A stretch of DNA of 64,000 nt from Desulfocapsa sp. (lineage in GTDB: Bacteria > Desulfobacterota > Desulfobulbia > Desulfobulbales > Desulfocapsaceae). Location of the stretch: NCBI GenBank assembly GCA_030145625.1, contig JAQYVF010000013.1:1-64000 (forward strand). The letters run 5' to 3'. The translations under genes were made by a program, and so were the position numbers. Positions 37,966-48,163 of the stretch are shown piece by piece. The notes beneath the pieces were generated by a model. The model was not told the DNA's origin, made no database searches, and saw only the letters and a program-made list of their open reading frames with translations. Position 1 is the first letter of the stretch; every line of letters starts with the position of its first letter.

Positions 37966-39081
37966 ATGAAGCCAAATGTTGTGGACAGCGCGAAAACTCA
38001 GATAAGTGGAGTTAATCGAAGGGATTTTATAAAATTCTGCACAGGAGTTGCGGCTTCCTTGGGACTTTCGGCAAGCTTTGTCCCGCAAATCGCCGCGGCC
38101 GTTACTTCACCGAAAAGACCTCCTGTAATATGGCTTTCCGGACAGGAGTGCACCGGATGCGTTGAGTCGCTATTGAGAACCAACCATCCAACCATCGACA
38201 CCCTCATCTTTGATCTTATTTCTCTTGAATATTCCGAAACGTTAAATGCCGGTTCAGGGCATCAGGCAGAGCACCATCGAGCAATGTCCATTGAAGCGAA
38301 CAAGGGGAAGTTCATTCTGGTTGTTGACGGTGCTATCCCCGTGAAAGACGGCGGGATATATTGTCAGATCGCCGGCAAACCAGTTTTAGATATTCTCAAC
38401 GAAACAGCCCCGGATGCAGCAGCAGTTATTGCCATTGGCTCCTGTGCGGCCTGGGGCGGAGTTGCCGCAGCCTCACCAAACCCAACGGGCGCGACGCCGG
38501 TCCACAAGATTTTAGCAGGCAAGGGTATACCAGTGGTCAATATCCCCGGATGCCCACCCAATCCTTACAACTTCCTTTCCACGGTTATCCATTACCTGAC
38601 TTTTAACAAACTTCCTGAACTCGACGAAAAGATGCGACCAAAATTCGCTTACAGCAGACTCATTCACGAAAATTGCGAACGACGCCCTCATTTTGATGCC
38701 GGTCGTTTCGCCGAAGAATTTGGCGACGAAGGACATCGCCAGGGATACTGTCTCTACAAGCTCGGCTGCAAGGGCCCGGAAACCCATAACAACTGCTCAA
38801 CGGTTCATTATGGAGGTGCTTCCTCAACCGGCTGCTGGCCAGTCGCCACCGGAGCCCCATGTTTTGGTTGTTCTGAAGAAAACGTCGGCTTTACCAGTCC
38901 GTTATTCTCAAAAGCCAAAGTCACTTCCCCCACACCGCCTTTTGCCTTTAACGACGCTCTACCGAAGAAAGGAGAAGGTGCAAAAGCGTTTGCCTATGGT
39001 GTGGCTGGTGCAGCCATCGGCGCTACGGCTGTCGCCCTTGCCAAGAAAGACGGCAAGAAAGATGACAAGAAAGAAGATTGA
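37966..39081 (+). CDS. hybO: [NiFe] hydrogenase small subunit (HybO-like, Tat-exported)
   Basis: Electron-transfer subunit of a periplasmic uptake hydrogenase. 371 residues: a Tat signal (RRDFIKFCTGVAASLGLSAS), proximal cluster ligands in SGQECTGCVESLL, GSCAAWGG, and medial/distal cluster ligands in CLYKLGCKGP, NNCS, GCWP and CFGC. A short C-terminal hydrophobic helix (AYGVAGAAIGATAVALA) and a Lys/Asp tail follow. The C-terminal anchor and the next gene place it in the Hyd-2-like group. AAGGAGG precedes the ATG. First gene of a five-gene operon. Confidence 0.92.
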   Translation: MKPNVVDSAKTQISGVNRRDFIKFCTGVAASLGLSASFVPQIAAAVTSPKRPPVIWLSGQECTGCVESLLRTNHPTIDTLIFDLISLEYSETLNAGSGHQAEHHRAMSIEANKGKFILVVDGAIPVKDGGIYCQIAGKPVLDILNETAPDAAAVIAIGSCAAWGGVAAASPNPTGATPVHKILAGKGIPVVNIPGCPPNPYNFLSTVIHYLTFNKLPELDEKMRPKFAYSRLIHENCERRPHFDAGRFAEEFGDEGHRQGYCLYKLGCKGPETHNNCSTVHYGGASSTGCWPVATGAPCFGCSEENVGFTSPLFSKAKVTSPTPPFAFNDALPKKGEGAKAFAYGVAGAAIGATAVALAKKDGKKDDKKED

Positions 39082-39108
39082 TCGCCAGAAAGTGGGAGCT
39101 TTAAGACA

Positions 39109-40122
39109 ATGACAATAAATAGACGTGATTTTCTCAAATATTCCGCAGGTACCGGAATCATGCTGGCAACTACTGCCACGACCGGTTCTGCCAGCATGGC
39201 GCCAGAACTTTCACCTGACGCGGTGGGCATTCTCTACGACGCCACCCTGTGCATTGGGTGCATGTCATGCATGGTAAACTGCAAAAAGGCCAATTCAGAA
39301 CCAGGCGGAGCACTGTACCACAAGAAGACAGCGGGCACAGTCCCTTACGAATATGTGACCGAAGACAAAATCTATGATGCCCCGACAGGCCTCTCTGACA
39401 AAACACTCTGTATTATCAAAAAATATAGAGACAAATCACCGGAAGCGGGAAAGGACAACTCCTCTTTTATCAAACAGCATTGCCTGCACTGTGTTGACCC
39501 TGCCTGTGTTTCTGTCTGCCCGGTAGGCGCATTAAGAAAACAACCGGACACAGGGATTGTCACCTATGATAAAAACAAGTGTTTTGGCTGCCGATACTGT
39601 CAGGTTGCATGTCCATTCGGGATCCCGGCATATGAATGGGAAAAGTCTTCACCCTCAGTGGTTAAATGTCAACTTTGCAATCACAGATACGCGCAAGGTG
39701 GCTACTCAGCGTGCTGCGAAAGCTGCCCCACCGGCGCTTCACTTTTCGGTAAAGTCAGCGACTTGCAGGAGGAGGCTAAAAGACGACTGGCGCTCAAGCC
39801 CGGCGACACCTATGCCTATCCGGTAAAGCGCATTGATGGTTCTGAAAAAACCGAACAGATTGTTCCTGAATATGTTGACCATGTCTATGGATTAACAGAA
39901 GCCGGTGGCACTCAATACATGTTTCTCGCCGGAGTAGATTTCGACAAGCTCGGTTTCAACCCAAATATAAATGATGACGCCTACCCAGGATTCACCTGGG
40001 ACTATGTTTCCCATGTTCCTATATTGATCGGCTCCCTCTTGGTGGCCGGTACAGTGACACGGTTTGTTACCCAACGATTGGATCGTAAAAACGGCAATAA
40101 TGACACAAATGACAAGTCTTGA
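39109..40122 (+). CDS. hybA: hydrogenase-associated 4Fe-4S ferredoxin subunit (HybA-like)
   Basis: 337 residues with an N-terminal Tat signal (RRDFLKYSAG). Ferredoxin clusters follow: CIGCMSCMVNC, CLHCVDPACVSVCPVGAL, CFGCRYCQVACP and the CQLC...CCESCPTGA block, a DmsB/HybA-type four-cluster pattern. A C-terminal membrane helix (VPILIGSLLVAGTVTRFV) is present. It carries electrons from the small subunit to the membrane subunit HybB. Confidence 0.9.
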   Translation: MTINRRDFLKYSAGTGIMLATTATTGSASMAPELSPDAVGILYDATLCIGCMSCMVNCKKANSEPGGALYHKKTAGTVPYEYVTEDKIYDAPTGLSDKTLCIIKKYRDKSPEAGKDNSSFIKQHCLHCVDPACVSVCPVGALRKQPDTGIVTYDKNKCFGCRYCQVACPFGIPAYEWEKSSPSVVKCQLCNHRYAQGGYSACCESCPTGASLFGKVSDLQEEAKRRLALKPGDTYAYPVKRIDGSEKTEQIVPEYVDHVYGLTEAGGTQYMFLAGVDFDKLGFNPNINDDAYPGFTWDYVSHVPILIGSLLVAGTVTRFVTQRLDRKNGNNDTNDKS

Positions 40123-40197
40123 TTTCCATGGTGAGATCAGCGACACACCCATGAAGCATGGTGAGCCTGTTGACCATTGTGCAGAGGAGAAAATGAT

Positions 40198-41898
40198 ATG
40201 GCCAGAAAAATAACAATTGATCCCGTAACTCGAATCGAGGGGCATCTTCGCATAGATTGCGAAGTGGATAACGGCAAGGTCACCAAAGCGTGGTCTTCCG
40301 GACAGATGTGGCGCGGTATCGAAACAATTCTTAAAGGCAGGGACCCGCGTGATGCCTGGGCATATACCCAGCGTATCTGCGGAGTTTGCACCACTGTACA
40401 TGCAATGGCCTCAGTACGGTCAGTGGAAGATGCACTGGGGCTTGAGATACCTGTCAATGCCCAATATATCCGCAACATGATCATTGCTGCCCATGGAATG
40501 CATGACCACATCGTCCATTTTTATCAGCTATGCGCCCTGGACTGGGTGGATATTGTTTCCGCCACCAAGGCAGATGCACGTGCAGCAGCAACCCTTGGCC
40601 AGAAACTTTCAGGCTGGAAACGCAACAGTGTCCAGGAGATCCAAGGCGTACAGGATCGTTTGAAAAAATTTATCAACAGCGGTCAGCTTGGTATTTTTGC
40701 CAGTGGCTACTGGGGTCATCCGGCCATGAAGCTGTCACCCGAGGTAAATCTGCTCGCTGCCACTCATTACCTGCAGGCCCTGGAATATCAGCGGCAGATC
40801 AACCAGGTTGTTGCCATTCTGGGCAGCAAGACACCCCATGTGCAGAATCTTGTAGTGGGTGGCGTGACCAATCCTATCAATCTCGACAGCCCTTCCACCT
40901 TGACCATTGAGAAGCTGTTCAACATCAAAACCTTAATTGATGAGGTAGGTGATTTCATCAAAGAGGCGATGTTGACTGATGTGGCAGCAATTGGGGCAAA
41001 TTACGCTGACTGGACCCAGTACGGTGCCGGTGTGCTCAACTATCTTTCAGTACCCGATATGCCCATGGATTCAAAATCAACCATATTTGAGATGCCGGGT
41101 GGCTATATCCCCAATGGCGACATCAGTAAATTCTCACCCATTACCAGCCAAAAAGATCCGGTTCTCTACGACAACATCAAAGAGTCCATTAAGCACGCCT
41201 GGTATGATGGCGATTGGGATCGTTCACCCTTTGAGGAGGAGACGGAGCCCAATTACACCGGATATGATTCCGAGAAAAAATATTCATGGGTCAAGGCCCC
41301 AACTTTCATGGGCAAGCCTGCCCAGGTTGGCCCACTTCCCCATGTTGTTGCCATGTATCTTTCCGGCCATGCGGCAACAAAAAAATATGTGGACGCAACA
41401 CTTAGCACAGTCAGCTCCCTTGCCGGAACAACGGTGGGAATCGACGCACTCCACTCAACCATCGGGCGCATAGCAGCCCGTGTTATTCGCTGCGCCGTGC
41501 TCCACGAAACCATAACTGTGCAGTGGCAGGCACTCATTGATAACATCGGCAAAGGTGACACTGACACCTTTAATGCCCCTGTTTTTCCATCAGGCGAACA
41601 GCGCGGAGTCGGTTTTCATGAAGCGCCCAGGGGATTGCTTTCTCACTGGATTGTCATTGAAAACGGGAAAATAAAAAATTATCAGGCAGTGGTTCCCTCC
41701 ACCTGGAACGCTGGACCGCGAAATAACGATGATGAGCCAGGCCCTTACGAGGCATCCCTGGTGGGTAATCCCATCGCAGATGCCGAGTTGCCGCTGGAAG
41801 TTTTACGAACAGTACACTCTTTTGACCCCTGTCTGGCATGCGCCATTCACCTGGTGGACAACAAGAGAACACCGCTCAGTAAAGTAAAAGTACTATAA
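40198..41898 (+). CDS. hybC: [NiFe] hydrogenase large subunit
   Basis: Catalytic subunit holding the NiFe(CN)2CO centre. 566 residues from ATG at 40198, which follows AGAGGAG; an ATG seven codons upstream is less suitable. The N-terminal ligand motif is RICGVC (residues 59-64) and the C-terminal one DPCLACAIH (543-551). All four nickel ligands are cysteine, so this is not a [NiFeSe] enzyme. Fifteen residues follow His551 and are expected to be cut off by the HybD protease encoded next. There is no signal peptide; it is exported with HybO. Confidence 0.95.
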   Translation: MARKITIDPVTRIEGHLRIDCEVDNGKVTKAWSSGQMWRGIETILKGRDPRDAWAYTQRICGVCTTVHAMASVRSVEDALGLEIPVNAQYIRNMIIAAHGMHDHIVHFYQLCALDWVDIVSATKADARAAATLGQKLSGWKRNSVQEIQGVQDRLKKFINSGQLGIFASGYWGHPAMKLSPEVNLLAATHYLQALEYQRQINQVVAILGSKTPHVQNLVVGGVTNPINLDSPSTLTIEKLFNIKTLIDEVGDFIKEAMLTDVAAIGANYADWTQYGAGVLNYLSVPDMPMDSKSTIFEMPGGYIPNGDISKFSPITSQKDPVLYDNIKESIKHAWYDGDWDRSPFEEETEPNYTGYDSEKKYSWVKAPTFMGKPAQVGPLPHVVAMYLSGHAATKKYVDATLSTVSSLAGTTVGIDALHSTIGRIAARVIRCAVLHETITVQWQALIDNIGKGDTDTFNAPVFPSGEQRGVGFHEAPRGLLSHWIVIENGKIKNYQAVVPSTWNAGPRNNDDEPGPYEASLVGNPIADAELPLEVLRTVHSFDPCLACAIHLVDNKRTPLSKVKVL

Positions 41899-41916
41899 CC
41901 CCTACGGAGAATTCTT

Positions 41917-42399
41917 TTGAGTGCACTGGTTTTAGGTATTGGTAATTTGCTGATTGGTGACGAGGGAGTTGGCTGCCTGGCTGTTGAAGAGCTGATTAAA
42001 CGTTATCAGATGCCATCGGATGTGGAGTGCGTAGACGGTGGGACTGCCGGCTTTGAGCTGCTCCCTCTTATTGACAACAAAGATCATGTCATTCTTATTG
42101 ATGCATTACGAAATGACATGACTCCGGGTACGGTTGTTAAAATTGAAGGTGAGGATGTACCCCAATCTTTTCTCAGCTCCATCACTCCCCATCAGCTTGG
42201 CATATCAGATGTACTTGCAGCCGCTGCACTCACAGACACCCTGCCCAAAAAGATGGTTCTTTTTGGAGTGGAGCCAAAACAGCTGGATGTTGGCATTGGT
42301 CTCTCCCCTGAGGTGGCAATTGGAATGGAAAAGATAATCAAGGTTGTTGTCGAACAACTTCGTGACTTTGGCTATGAGGTGAAAAACAATGGATTCTAA
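41917..42399 (+). CDS. hybD: hydrogenase maturation protease
   Basis: Removes the C-terminal extension of the large subunit after nickel insertion. 160 residues of the HycI/HybD family: VLGIGNLLIGDEGVGCLAVE with the nickel-sensing glutamate and aspartate region, then VDGGTAGFELLPLI. The start codon is TTG at 41917 with GGAG before it. It overlaps hybB by 11 bases. Confidence 0.92.
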   Translation: MSALVLGIGNLLIGDEGVGCLAVEELIKRYQMPSDVECVDGGTAGFELLPLIDNKDHVILIDALRNDMTPGTVVKIEGEDVPQSFLSSITPHQLGISDVLAAAALTDTLPKKMVLFGVEPKQLDVGIGLSPEVAIGMEKIIKVVVEQLRDFGYEVKNNGF

Positions 42400-43513
42400 T
42401 CCGAACATTAAGACATGGACACCAGCAACTATCGTCATGGTACTGATGATCATCGCAGGGACTGCAGTTGCCACGAATCGAATGATTTTTGGACTGGGCG
42501 TTACAACCAACCTGAATGATGTCTACCCCTGGGGGTTATGGCTCGGCCTTGATGTCCTTGGGGGAGTGGCAATGGCTGCAGGTGGGTTTATCATTGCCTG
42601 TGCAGTGTATCTCTTTAACTGGAAAAAATATCGCCCCATTGTACGGCCGGCTATTTTGACGGCTTTCCTGGGCTACCTGATGGCAGTTGTTGCTCTTTTT
42701 CTGGACATTGGCCATCCATTTCGACTCTGGCACCCATCCATCATGTGGCAGTATCATTCTGTTATGTGGGTTGTTGCCATGCATGTTATTTTTTACACAA
42801 CTACCCTGGCCCTGGAATTCAGCCCCATGCTCTTTGAACGCCTTGGCATGGAAAAAGCACGAAAGGCTGTGGGGAAAATTATGGTTGGAGCGGTCATCTT
42901 TGGTGTGATGCTCTCCACCCTCCACCAGTCTTCTCTGGGAGCAGTATTCTTGATTGCTCCTTCAAAGATGTCTGCCCTCTGGTGGGATACCAAGCTGCCA
43001 TTCCATTTTTTGGTCTCTGCAGTGGCCATGGGTCTTGCCATGGTGAGCTTTGAAACTACACTGAGCCAGAAGTATCTCGGCCACAAAGTTGACAAAGAAA
43101 TCATCACCGGCCTTGCCAGAGGGTCACTGATCGTCCTCTGTTTTTACTTCCTGCTCAAGGTGTATCAGCTCTTCACTGTTGCCTCGCCGGAAATGGCTGT
43201 CGACGGCTCCGTGGAAGGAAATATGTACCTGCTGGAGATGCTTATCGGTGTGATCATCCCCATTGCTCTCCTTTTGGTTAAGAAATACCGAAACAGCCTG
43301 TCCATGATCTTCTCCATCAACATCATGGTCATTGTCGGTGTGCTCCTCAATCGCTTGAATGTCTGCATGTTCAGCATGGAAAGGTATGACTCCTGGCGGG
43401 GCATGACTTACAGCCCCTCGTGGCAAGAATTTGTTCTTTCCTTAGGTGTTATTTCCGTAGGTGTTTTTCTCTACAAAATGTCGGCAAAACATTTGCCGCT
43501 GTTTTCCCACTGA
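42389..43513 (+). CDS. hybB: hydrogenase membrane subunit HybB (NrfD-like)
   Basis: 374 residues, an integral membrane protein of about ten helices of the NrfD/PsrC type (for example WGLWLGLDVLGGVAMAAGGF at the start and FLDIGHPFRLWHP after helix 3). It passes electrons from HybA to the quinone pool. The gene order hybO-A-C-D-B differs from E. coli (O-A-B-C-D). An intrinsic terminator follows at 43575. Confidence 0.9.
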   Translation: MDSNPNIKTWTPATIVMVLMIIAGTAVATNRMIFGLGVTTNLNDVYPWGLWLGLDVLGGVAMAAGGFIIACAVYLFNWKKYRPIVRPAILTAFLGYLMAVVALFLDIGHPFRLWHPSIMWQYHSVMWVVAMHVIFYTTTLALEFSPMLFERLGMEKARKAVGKIMVGAVIFGVMLSTLHQSSLGAVFLIAPSKMSALWWDTKLPFHFLVSAVAMGLAMVSFETTLSQKYLGHKVDKEIITGLARGSLIVLCFYFLLKVYQLFTVASPEMAVDGSVEGNMYLLEMLIGVIIPIALLLVKKYRNSLSMIFSINIMVIVGVLLNRLNVCMFSMERYDSWRGMTYSPSWQEFVLSLGVISVGVFLYKMSAKHLPLFSH

Positions 43514-43574
43514 CCTGCGAAACAGGATAGAGACATGACATAATTTCATCAAAACAGCGTTCTGTTTGTACCTC

Positions 43575-43622
43575 GCCATGCTTGAAGGGTTCTTTGCGCC
43601 ACTCCAAGCATGGCTTTTTTTA
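43575..43622 (+). terminator. intrinsic terminator after the hydrogenase operon
   Basis: The arms GCCATGCTTG (43575-43584) and CAAGCATGGC (43605-43614) are perfectly complementary over 10 bp and are followed by a run of seven T. It separates hybB from the small cytochrome gene. Confidence 0.85.
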
Positions 43623-43658
43623 TCCAACAGCCCCAAAGAAAAGATGAGGAAACGAATC

Positions 43659-43964
43659 ATGCAAAGATTTTCGACTTTAATTATTACGGGATATCTTTTG
43701 GTGGCATGGAATATCTGTCTTCCGGGAATCGCTGTGGCTGAAGAGTGCAGGTTACAGGTAGAACAAAAGTGTTCCTCTTGCCATTTTGCGACCTATGTCT
43801 GCCCAAAATTGAAAAAGAAAAAAGGCGCATGGGCCTGGAAAAGGACAGTCAAGTCCATGATCAACCATGGGGCATCGTTCACCAATGCAGAAACAAAACA
43901 GCTTGTCTCCTGTTTGAGTAATCCTGACAATGACCTGCTTGAGATATGTGCACCTAAAAAATAA
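43659..43964 (+). CDS. small monoheme c-type cytochrome
   Basis: About 101 residues with a signal peptide (STLIITGYLLVAWNICLPGIAVA) and one CSSCH haem-binding motif shortly after cleavage, then a Lys-rich loop, a KSMINHGASFTNAE stretch that may supply the distal ligand, and a short C-terminal tail. ATG at 43659 has GAGG ten bases before it; ATG at 43644 is the alternative. It follows the hydrogenase terminator, so it may be separately expressed; a role as electron acceptor for the hydrogenase is only a guess from position. Confidence 0.75.
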   Translation: MQRFSTLIITGYLLVAWNICLPGIAVAEECRLQVEQKCSSCHFATYVCPKLKKKKGAWAWKRTVKSMINHGASFTNAETKQLVSCLSNPDNDLLEICAPKK

Positions 43965-44053
43965 AGAGGATTGGTCTGATTGATCACTGCTAGAGCCCTG
44001 GCAACCTCTCACCCAATACACTTACCAAGAAAAACTTACACAATCGACAAGCA

Positions 44054-45454
44054 TTACAACAAAAACAGCTCCCTTACATCTTTCAGATGCAGAGAGTCGC
44101 AGATGACGATGGCCCTGTCACCGGCATGAACATGGGTTTCACCCACTGCTGTTTCCCATTTGCCGTCCCGAAAGACAGAGCCGACAATGATATGATCAGA
44201 CAGCATCCTATCGAGCTTAGCCAATGGTTTTTTCGTTATGGGAGAGTTCGGGGCGGCGATCAGATCAACTACTTCGGCATCAAACCCATGCATGTGAGAA
44301 ACCGACAACAGCTCGCTTCTCCGGATAAAGGTAAAGATTTCATTTCCTGCCAGGATTTTCTTATTGATAGCAATATCAGAACCGCTGGTGGAGGCCAGAA
44401 CCACATATTCCTCTTTATTAACAAGAGAGATCGTTTTACTCTGATGTTGATTGCCACCCTGTGTCTCTACGAGATGCTTTACCAGCATACAGGTCATAAT
44501 ATTGGTTTCATTCTCTCCGGTTGCCGCAATAAAGGTGTCCATATTAACAAGACCAGCGGCATTCAGGACATCCTTATCTGAACCATCTCCGAGCATTACT
44601 TCTGTATCCGGCAACATTGATGACAATTCCACGGCCCGCTTTTCATCTTTTTCCAGTAACTTGACCCGTACCGTATTACCAAGGAGCTGAGCAATCCGAC
44701 TGCCGACCAATCCACCACCTACGATCATCACCCGAAGACGATGTTGCTTTTTCACTCCTATTAATTCCATCAACCGGGGTAGATCTTCGGTACCGGCCAT
44801 GATCAGCACCTGATCCTGGGGTAGAATTTCAGTCTTTCCGGTGGGGATAATCGTACTAATCCCTCTGGCCAAAGCCACAACCCGGAAAGGAAACTCTTTA
44901 TACTTCCCGGCAATTTCAATCAGGGTTTTGTTCGCAAGTGGCGACGCCTCATCTATTCGAGCCGCCATGGCCTGCATTTTGCCAAGAGCAATATCGATAA
45001 TTTCATCTCCTGCTGTTCGATTAATAAGACGAACAATTTCCTGGGCAGCCAATTCTTCCGGATGGATAAAAAGATCAATTTTCAAATCTTCTGCTTTTAA
45101 TAAAGAATTCTTATAGCCGTACTCAAGGGAACGAACTCTGGCAATTTTCTGCTCTATACCAAAACTATCTGCAATCATGGCAGAGAGCATGTTCACGGCA
45201 TCATTGTCAGTGACGGCAATCATGAAGTCAATCTCTCCGGCATTTGCCTCTTTCCAGCATTCAATGGACATGGCGGAGCCGGTAATCAAGCGAGCGTCAA
45301 GACTTTCATCTGCCCGGCGAACAAGTTCAGGATCCGACTCAATGATAGTCAGCGCATACCCTTCATGGACCAACCTTTTGGCCAGGTACAGTCCGATCCC
45401 GCCTAAGCCCAGAATCAAAATGCTTTCCGAAGGTGTCTTTTTCTTTCCAAACAT
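44054..45454 (-). CDS. trkA: Trk potassium uptake regulatory subunit
   Basis: Cytoplasmic NAD(H)-binding subunit controlling TrkH. 466 residues with two RCK halves: SILILGLGGIGLYLAKRLV (N-terminal Rossmann) with RCK_C, and RVMIVGGGLVGSRIAQLLG with a second RCK_C. ATG at 45454 is supported by GAGGGA; the longer upstream frame is not family-like. Confidence 0.93.
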   Translation of the reverse strand: MFGKKKTPSESILILGLGGIGLYLAKRLVHEGYALTIIESDPELVRRADESLDARLITGSAMSIECWKEANAGEIDFMIAVTDNDAVNMLSAMIADSFGIEQKIARVRSLEYGYKNSLLKAEDLKIDLFIHPEELAAQEIVRLINRTAGDEIIDIALGKMQAMAARIDEASPLANKTLIEIAGKYKEFPFRVVALARGISTIIPTGKTEILPQDQVLIMAGTEDLPRLMELIGVKKQHRLRVMIVGGGLVGSRIAQLLGNTVRVKLLEKDEKRAVELSSMLPDTEVMLGDGSDKDVLNAAGLVNMDTFIAATGENETNIMTCMLVKHLVETQGGNQHQSKTISLVNKEEYVVLASTSGSDIAINKKILAGNEIFTFIRRSELLSVSHMHGFDAEVVDLIAAPNSPITKKPLAKLDRMLSDHIIVGSVFRDGKWETAVGETHVHAGDRAIVICDSLHLKDVRELFLL

Positions 45455-46095
45455 AATCGTTCCCTCAAAAGGAGAATGGATATAAGGATACTTTAAAAAA
45501 CCAGAGTCTTCGTTCAAGATTAAGGTATACGTAACGGATAAATGAAAAGAGAGTTTTTCAAGATAGCCATAAATCATACCTATGGATTTAGCCAACAGGG
45601 TCGGGTGGGAATTTACGACCATTATTCAAAGCCGTCAACACTTAAGAGACCATAGAGCAATAGCCATTACATTTCCAGCCAGCCGACAATGCCCATTCCG
45701 TCCATAACACATTGAAAATATAATACAAAAGCATAACTGTCTCAACACAGAGACAACAGCAGTAAAGATTTTTCATACCGTAGTGAATCTCTTTCCACCA
45801 CACTCTATTTTAGCCCGCATTTCTTATCAAAATCTACTGCGAAGCCTACAAACTCAGCTTTTCGTAACGACCTTGATGAGAAATGTGAGCTAGTGTAAAA
45901 TAGCAAAAAAATTCTTCAACAATAGTTGCAACTGTTCAACCATTTAGGTAAAAGGCTGAAGGCTGGAGAAAATATAAACAAGCCCGAACACCACACTTAC
46001 TTATCAAACCATCCTTCAACAGGGCTATCTGACCATACCGGCATTGTTTTCACCGTTAGTCTCTTTGCCTGAATACTTACCAAGAATTATTACTT
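45455..46095. other. divergent intergenic region trkA / mnmG
   Basis: About 640 bases of AT-rich sequence with no believable gene, RNA or repeat pair. A GGCTGAAGGCTGGAG stretch near 45955 belongs to a loose intergenic motif seen elsewhere. No DnaA boxes were found although mnmG is origin-linked in many bacteria. Confidence 0.4.
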
Positions 46096-47982
46096 ATGAA
46101 TTCATACGATATCGCTGTCATTGGTGCCGGTCATGCCGGTTGCGAAGCCGCCCTTGCAGCAGCCCGAATGGGCTGTAAGACCCTGGTGGCTGTGATCAAT
46201 GCAGACACCATCGGTGCCTTGTCCTGCAACCCTGCCATCGGCGGCCTGGCCAAAGGTCATCTGGTCCGTGAGATTGATGCCCTGGGTGGAGAGATGGCCA
46301 AAAACATCGATGCCACATCTATCCAGTTTCGCAAGCTCAATACCAGCAAGGGGCCGGCTGTTCGCTCTTCCCGGGCCCAGGCTGACCGCCTGCTCTATCG
46401 TTTGCGCATGAAGTCAGTTTTGGAAAACCAGGAGAATTTGGAAATCAGACAGACTGTGGTCGACTCCCTTATTGTGGAAAATGGCCGTATCTGCGGACTG
46501 CTCACCTCTCTGGATGAAGAGATAGCGGTGAAAGCTGTGGTGGTGGCAACCGGCACCTTTCTCAACGGCTTGATCCATATCGGTCTCAAAAACTTCCCGG
46601 CCGGACGCATGGGGGACACCCCGTCCACCAGCCTCTCCGCCTGGTTTAAGGAGATGGAATTCACCATGGGCAGGATGAAAACCGGGACCGTGCCCAGAAT
46701 CGACGCCCGCTCCATCGATTACTCTGAACTGGATGAGCAACACAGCGATCAGCCGCCTGCCCACTTCTCCTTTGCAAGCACCGGTAGTTACACCCTGCCC
46801 CAGCGTCCCTGCCACATCACTTACACCAACCCCAGGACCCATGATGCGATCAGGGCCGGTATCGACCAGTCACCCATGTATGCCGGCATCATTGAAGGAG
46901 TAGGGGCCCGCTACTGCCCCTCCATTGAAGACAAAGTCATGCGTTTCCCTGAAAAAGAGAGACATCAGGTCTTTCTCGAACCAGAGGGACTGGAGACAAC
47001 AGAGATCTATCCAAACGGCCTCCCCACAAGCCTACCCCTGGCCACTCAACTGGCCATGCTCCAGTCCATCAAGGGCCTGGAAAATGCCAGGATCGTGCGT
47101 CCCGGTTATGCCATTGAATATGACTATATCGACCCGCTGGAACTCAAACCAAGCCTGGAGACCAAGCGAGTCGACGGCCTGTTTCTCGCAGGACAGATCA
47201 ACGGCACTTCCGGCTATGAAGAAGCCGCCGCCCAGGGCCTGATGGCGGCAGTAAATGCAGTGCAGATGATCCGTGGCGTAGAGCCGCTGATCCTTGATCG
47301 CTCCCAGGCCTATATCGGGGTCTTGATAGATGATCTGGTCACCTGCGGAACCAAAGAGCCGTATCGCCTCTTTACCTCACGGGCCGAATATCGCCTCCTG
47401 CTGCGTGAAGACAATGCCGACACCAGGCTGTGCAAGATAGGTCATGATATCGGTTTGCTGACCAAAGAGGCCTTCCAGGTCTTTGAAAAGAAACAATCGG
47501 CTCTGGACCAGGGCGTGACCCTCCTTGAATCAATCTTTATCAAACCGAATGCAGCAACCAATGAGGCCCTTGCCAAACAAGGATCAGTGCCCCTCAAACA
47601 AAAATGCACTCTGGCCGACCTCTTACGCAGACCGGAACTGAAACTTGCACAACTTGCACTGCTGCCCACTGACCCTCCTGAACAGAGGGAAGCGATCCAG
47701 CTCCTTGCAGAATCAACGGTTTGTGACGAGATCCAGCTTCAAATCAAATTCCAGGGCTATCTCAAACGCCAGGAAGAACAAGTTGCCCGCTTTAAAAAAA
47801 TGGAAGAGGTCAGTCTGCCGGAAGATCTTGACTATAAATCATTGTCAGGCCTTTCCAATGAGGTGGTGGAAAAATTGAGCAAAGTCCGTCCCCGCTCTCT
47901 GGGGCAGGCATCCCGCATTTCCGGGATCACACCGGCGGCCATCTCCATTCTCCAGGTTCACCTGAGAAAGAGACAAATATAA
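46096..47982 (+). CDS. mnmG: tRNA uridine-5-carboxymethylaminomethyl modification enzyme
   Basis: FAD-dependent partner of MnmE. 628 residues: the FAD-binding start [47 protein letters not shown]-like [18 protein letters not shown] and the C-terminal [16 protein letters not shown]. No rsmG or parAB follows, unlike the common mnmG-rsmG linkage; a miniature element and lgt follow instead. Confidence 0.96.
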   Translation: MNSYDIAVIGAGHAGCEAALAAARMGCKTLVAVINADTIGALSCNPAIGGLAKGHLVREIDALGGEMAKNIDATSIQFRKLNTSKGPAVRSSRAQADRLLYRLRMKSVLENQENLEIRQTVVDSLIVENGRICGLLTSLDEEIAVKAVVVATGTFLNGLIHIGLKNFPAGRMGDTPSTSLSAWFKEMEFTMGRMKTGTVPRIDARSIDYSELDEQHSDQPPAHFSFASTGSYTLPQRPCHITYTNPRTHDAIRAGIDQSPMYAGIIEGVGARYCPSIEDKVMRFPEKERHQVFLEPEGLETTEIYPNGLPTSLPLATQLAMLQSIKGLENARIVRPGYAIEYDYIDPLELKPSLETKRVDGLFLAGQINGTSGYEEAAAQGLMAAVNAVQMIRGVEPLILDRSQAYIGVLIDDLVTCGTKEPYRLFTSRAEYRLLLREDNADTRLCKIGHDIGLLTKEAFQVFEKKQSALDQGVTLLESIFIKPNAATNEALAKQGSVPLKQKCTLADLLRRPELKLAQLALLPTDPPEQREAIQLLAESTVCDEIQLQIKFQGYLKRQEEQVARFKKMEEVSLPEDLDYKSLSGLSNEVVEKLSKVRPRSLGQASRISGITPAAISILQVHLRKRQI

Positions 47983-48001
47983 AAAGGAGATAAGGACTAA
48001 A

Positions 48002-48103
48002 GGCCACCTTGCGAAATTGCCTTTTCGCCCAAACTCTTCGTTATGAGGAAATTTTTCCTCATGCCTCAATTTTGAACGAAAAATCTATTTTTTCAAGGTA
48101 CCC
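48002..48103 (+). mobile_element. miniature hairpin element, family A copy 4 (short form)
   Basis: 102 bp. The two conserved ends are kept but the whole central loop is gone: the inner arms ATGAGGAAA and TTTCCTCAT nearly touch, giving one uninterrupted hairpin. The flanks are TAAA on the left and TTAA on the right, a near-match duplication. It starts 19 bases after the mnmG stop. Confidence 0.82.
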
Positions 48104-48163
48104 TTAAGTGAATAGGCTGAAGACTAAAAAAACAAACAACTGCTCTCCCCACAGGTTTCCTCT

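Noticed and set aside
41824..41850. Possible selenocysteine in the hydrogenase large subunit
   Set aside because: The C-terminal motif is DPCLACAIH with TGT and TGC codons; no UGA. Same for the MvhD-like protein at 25089-25496.
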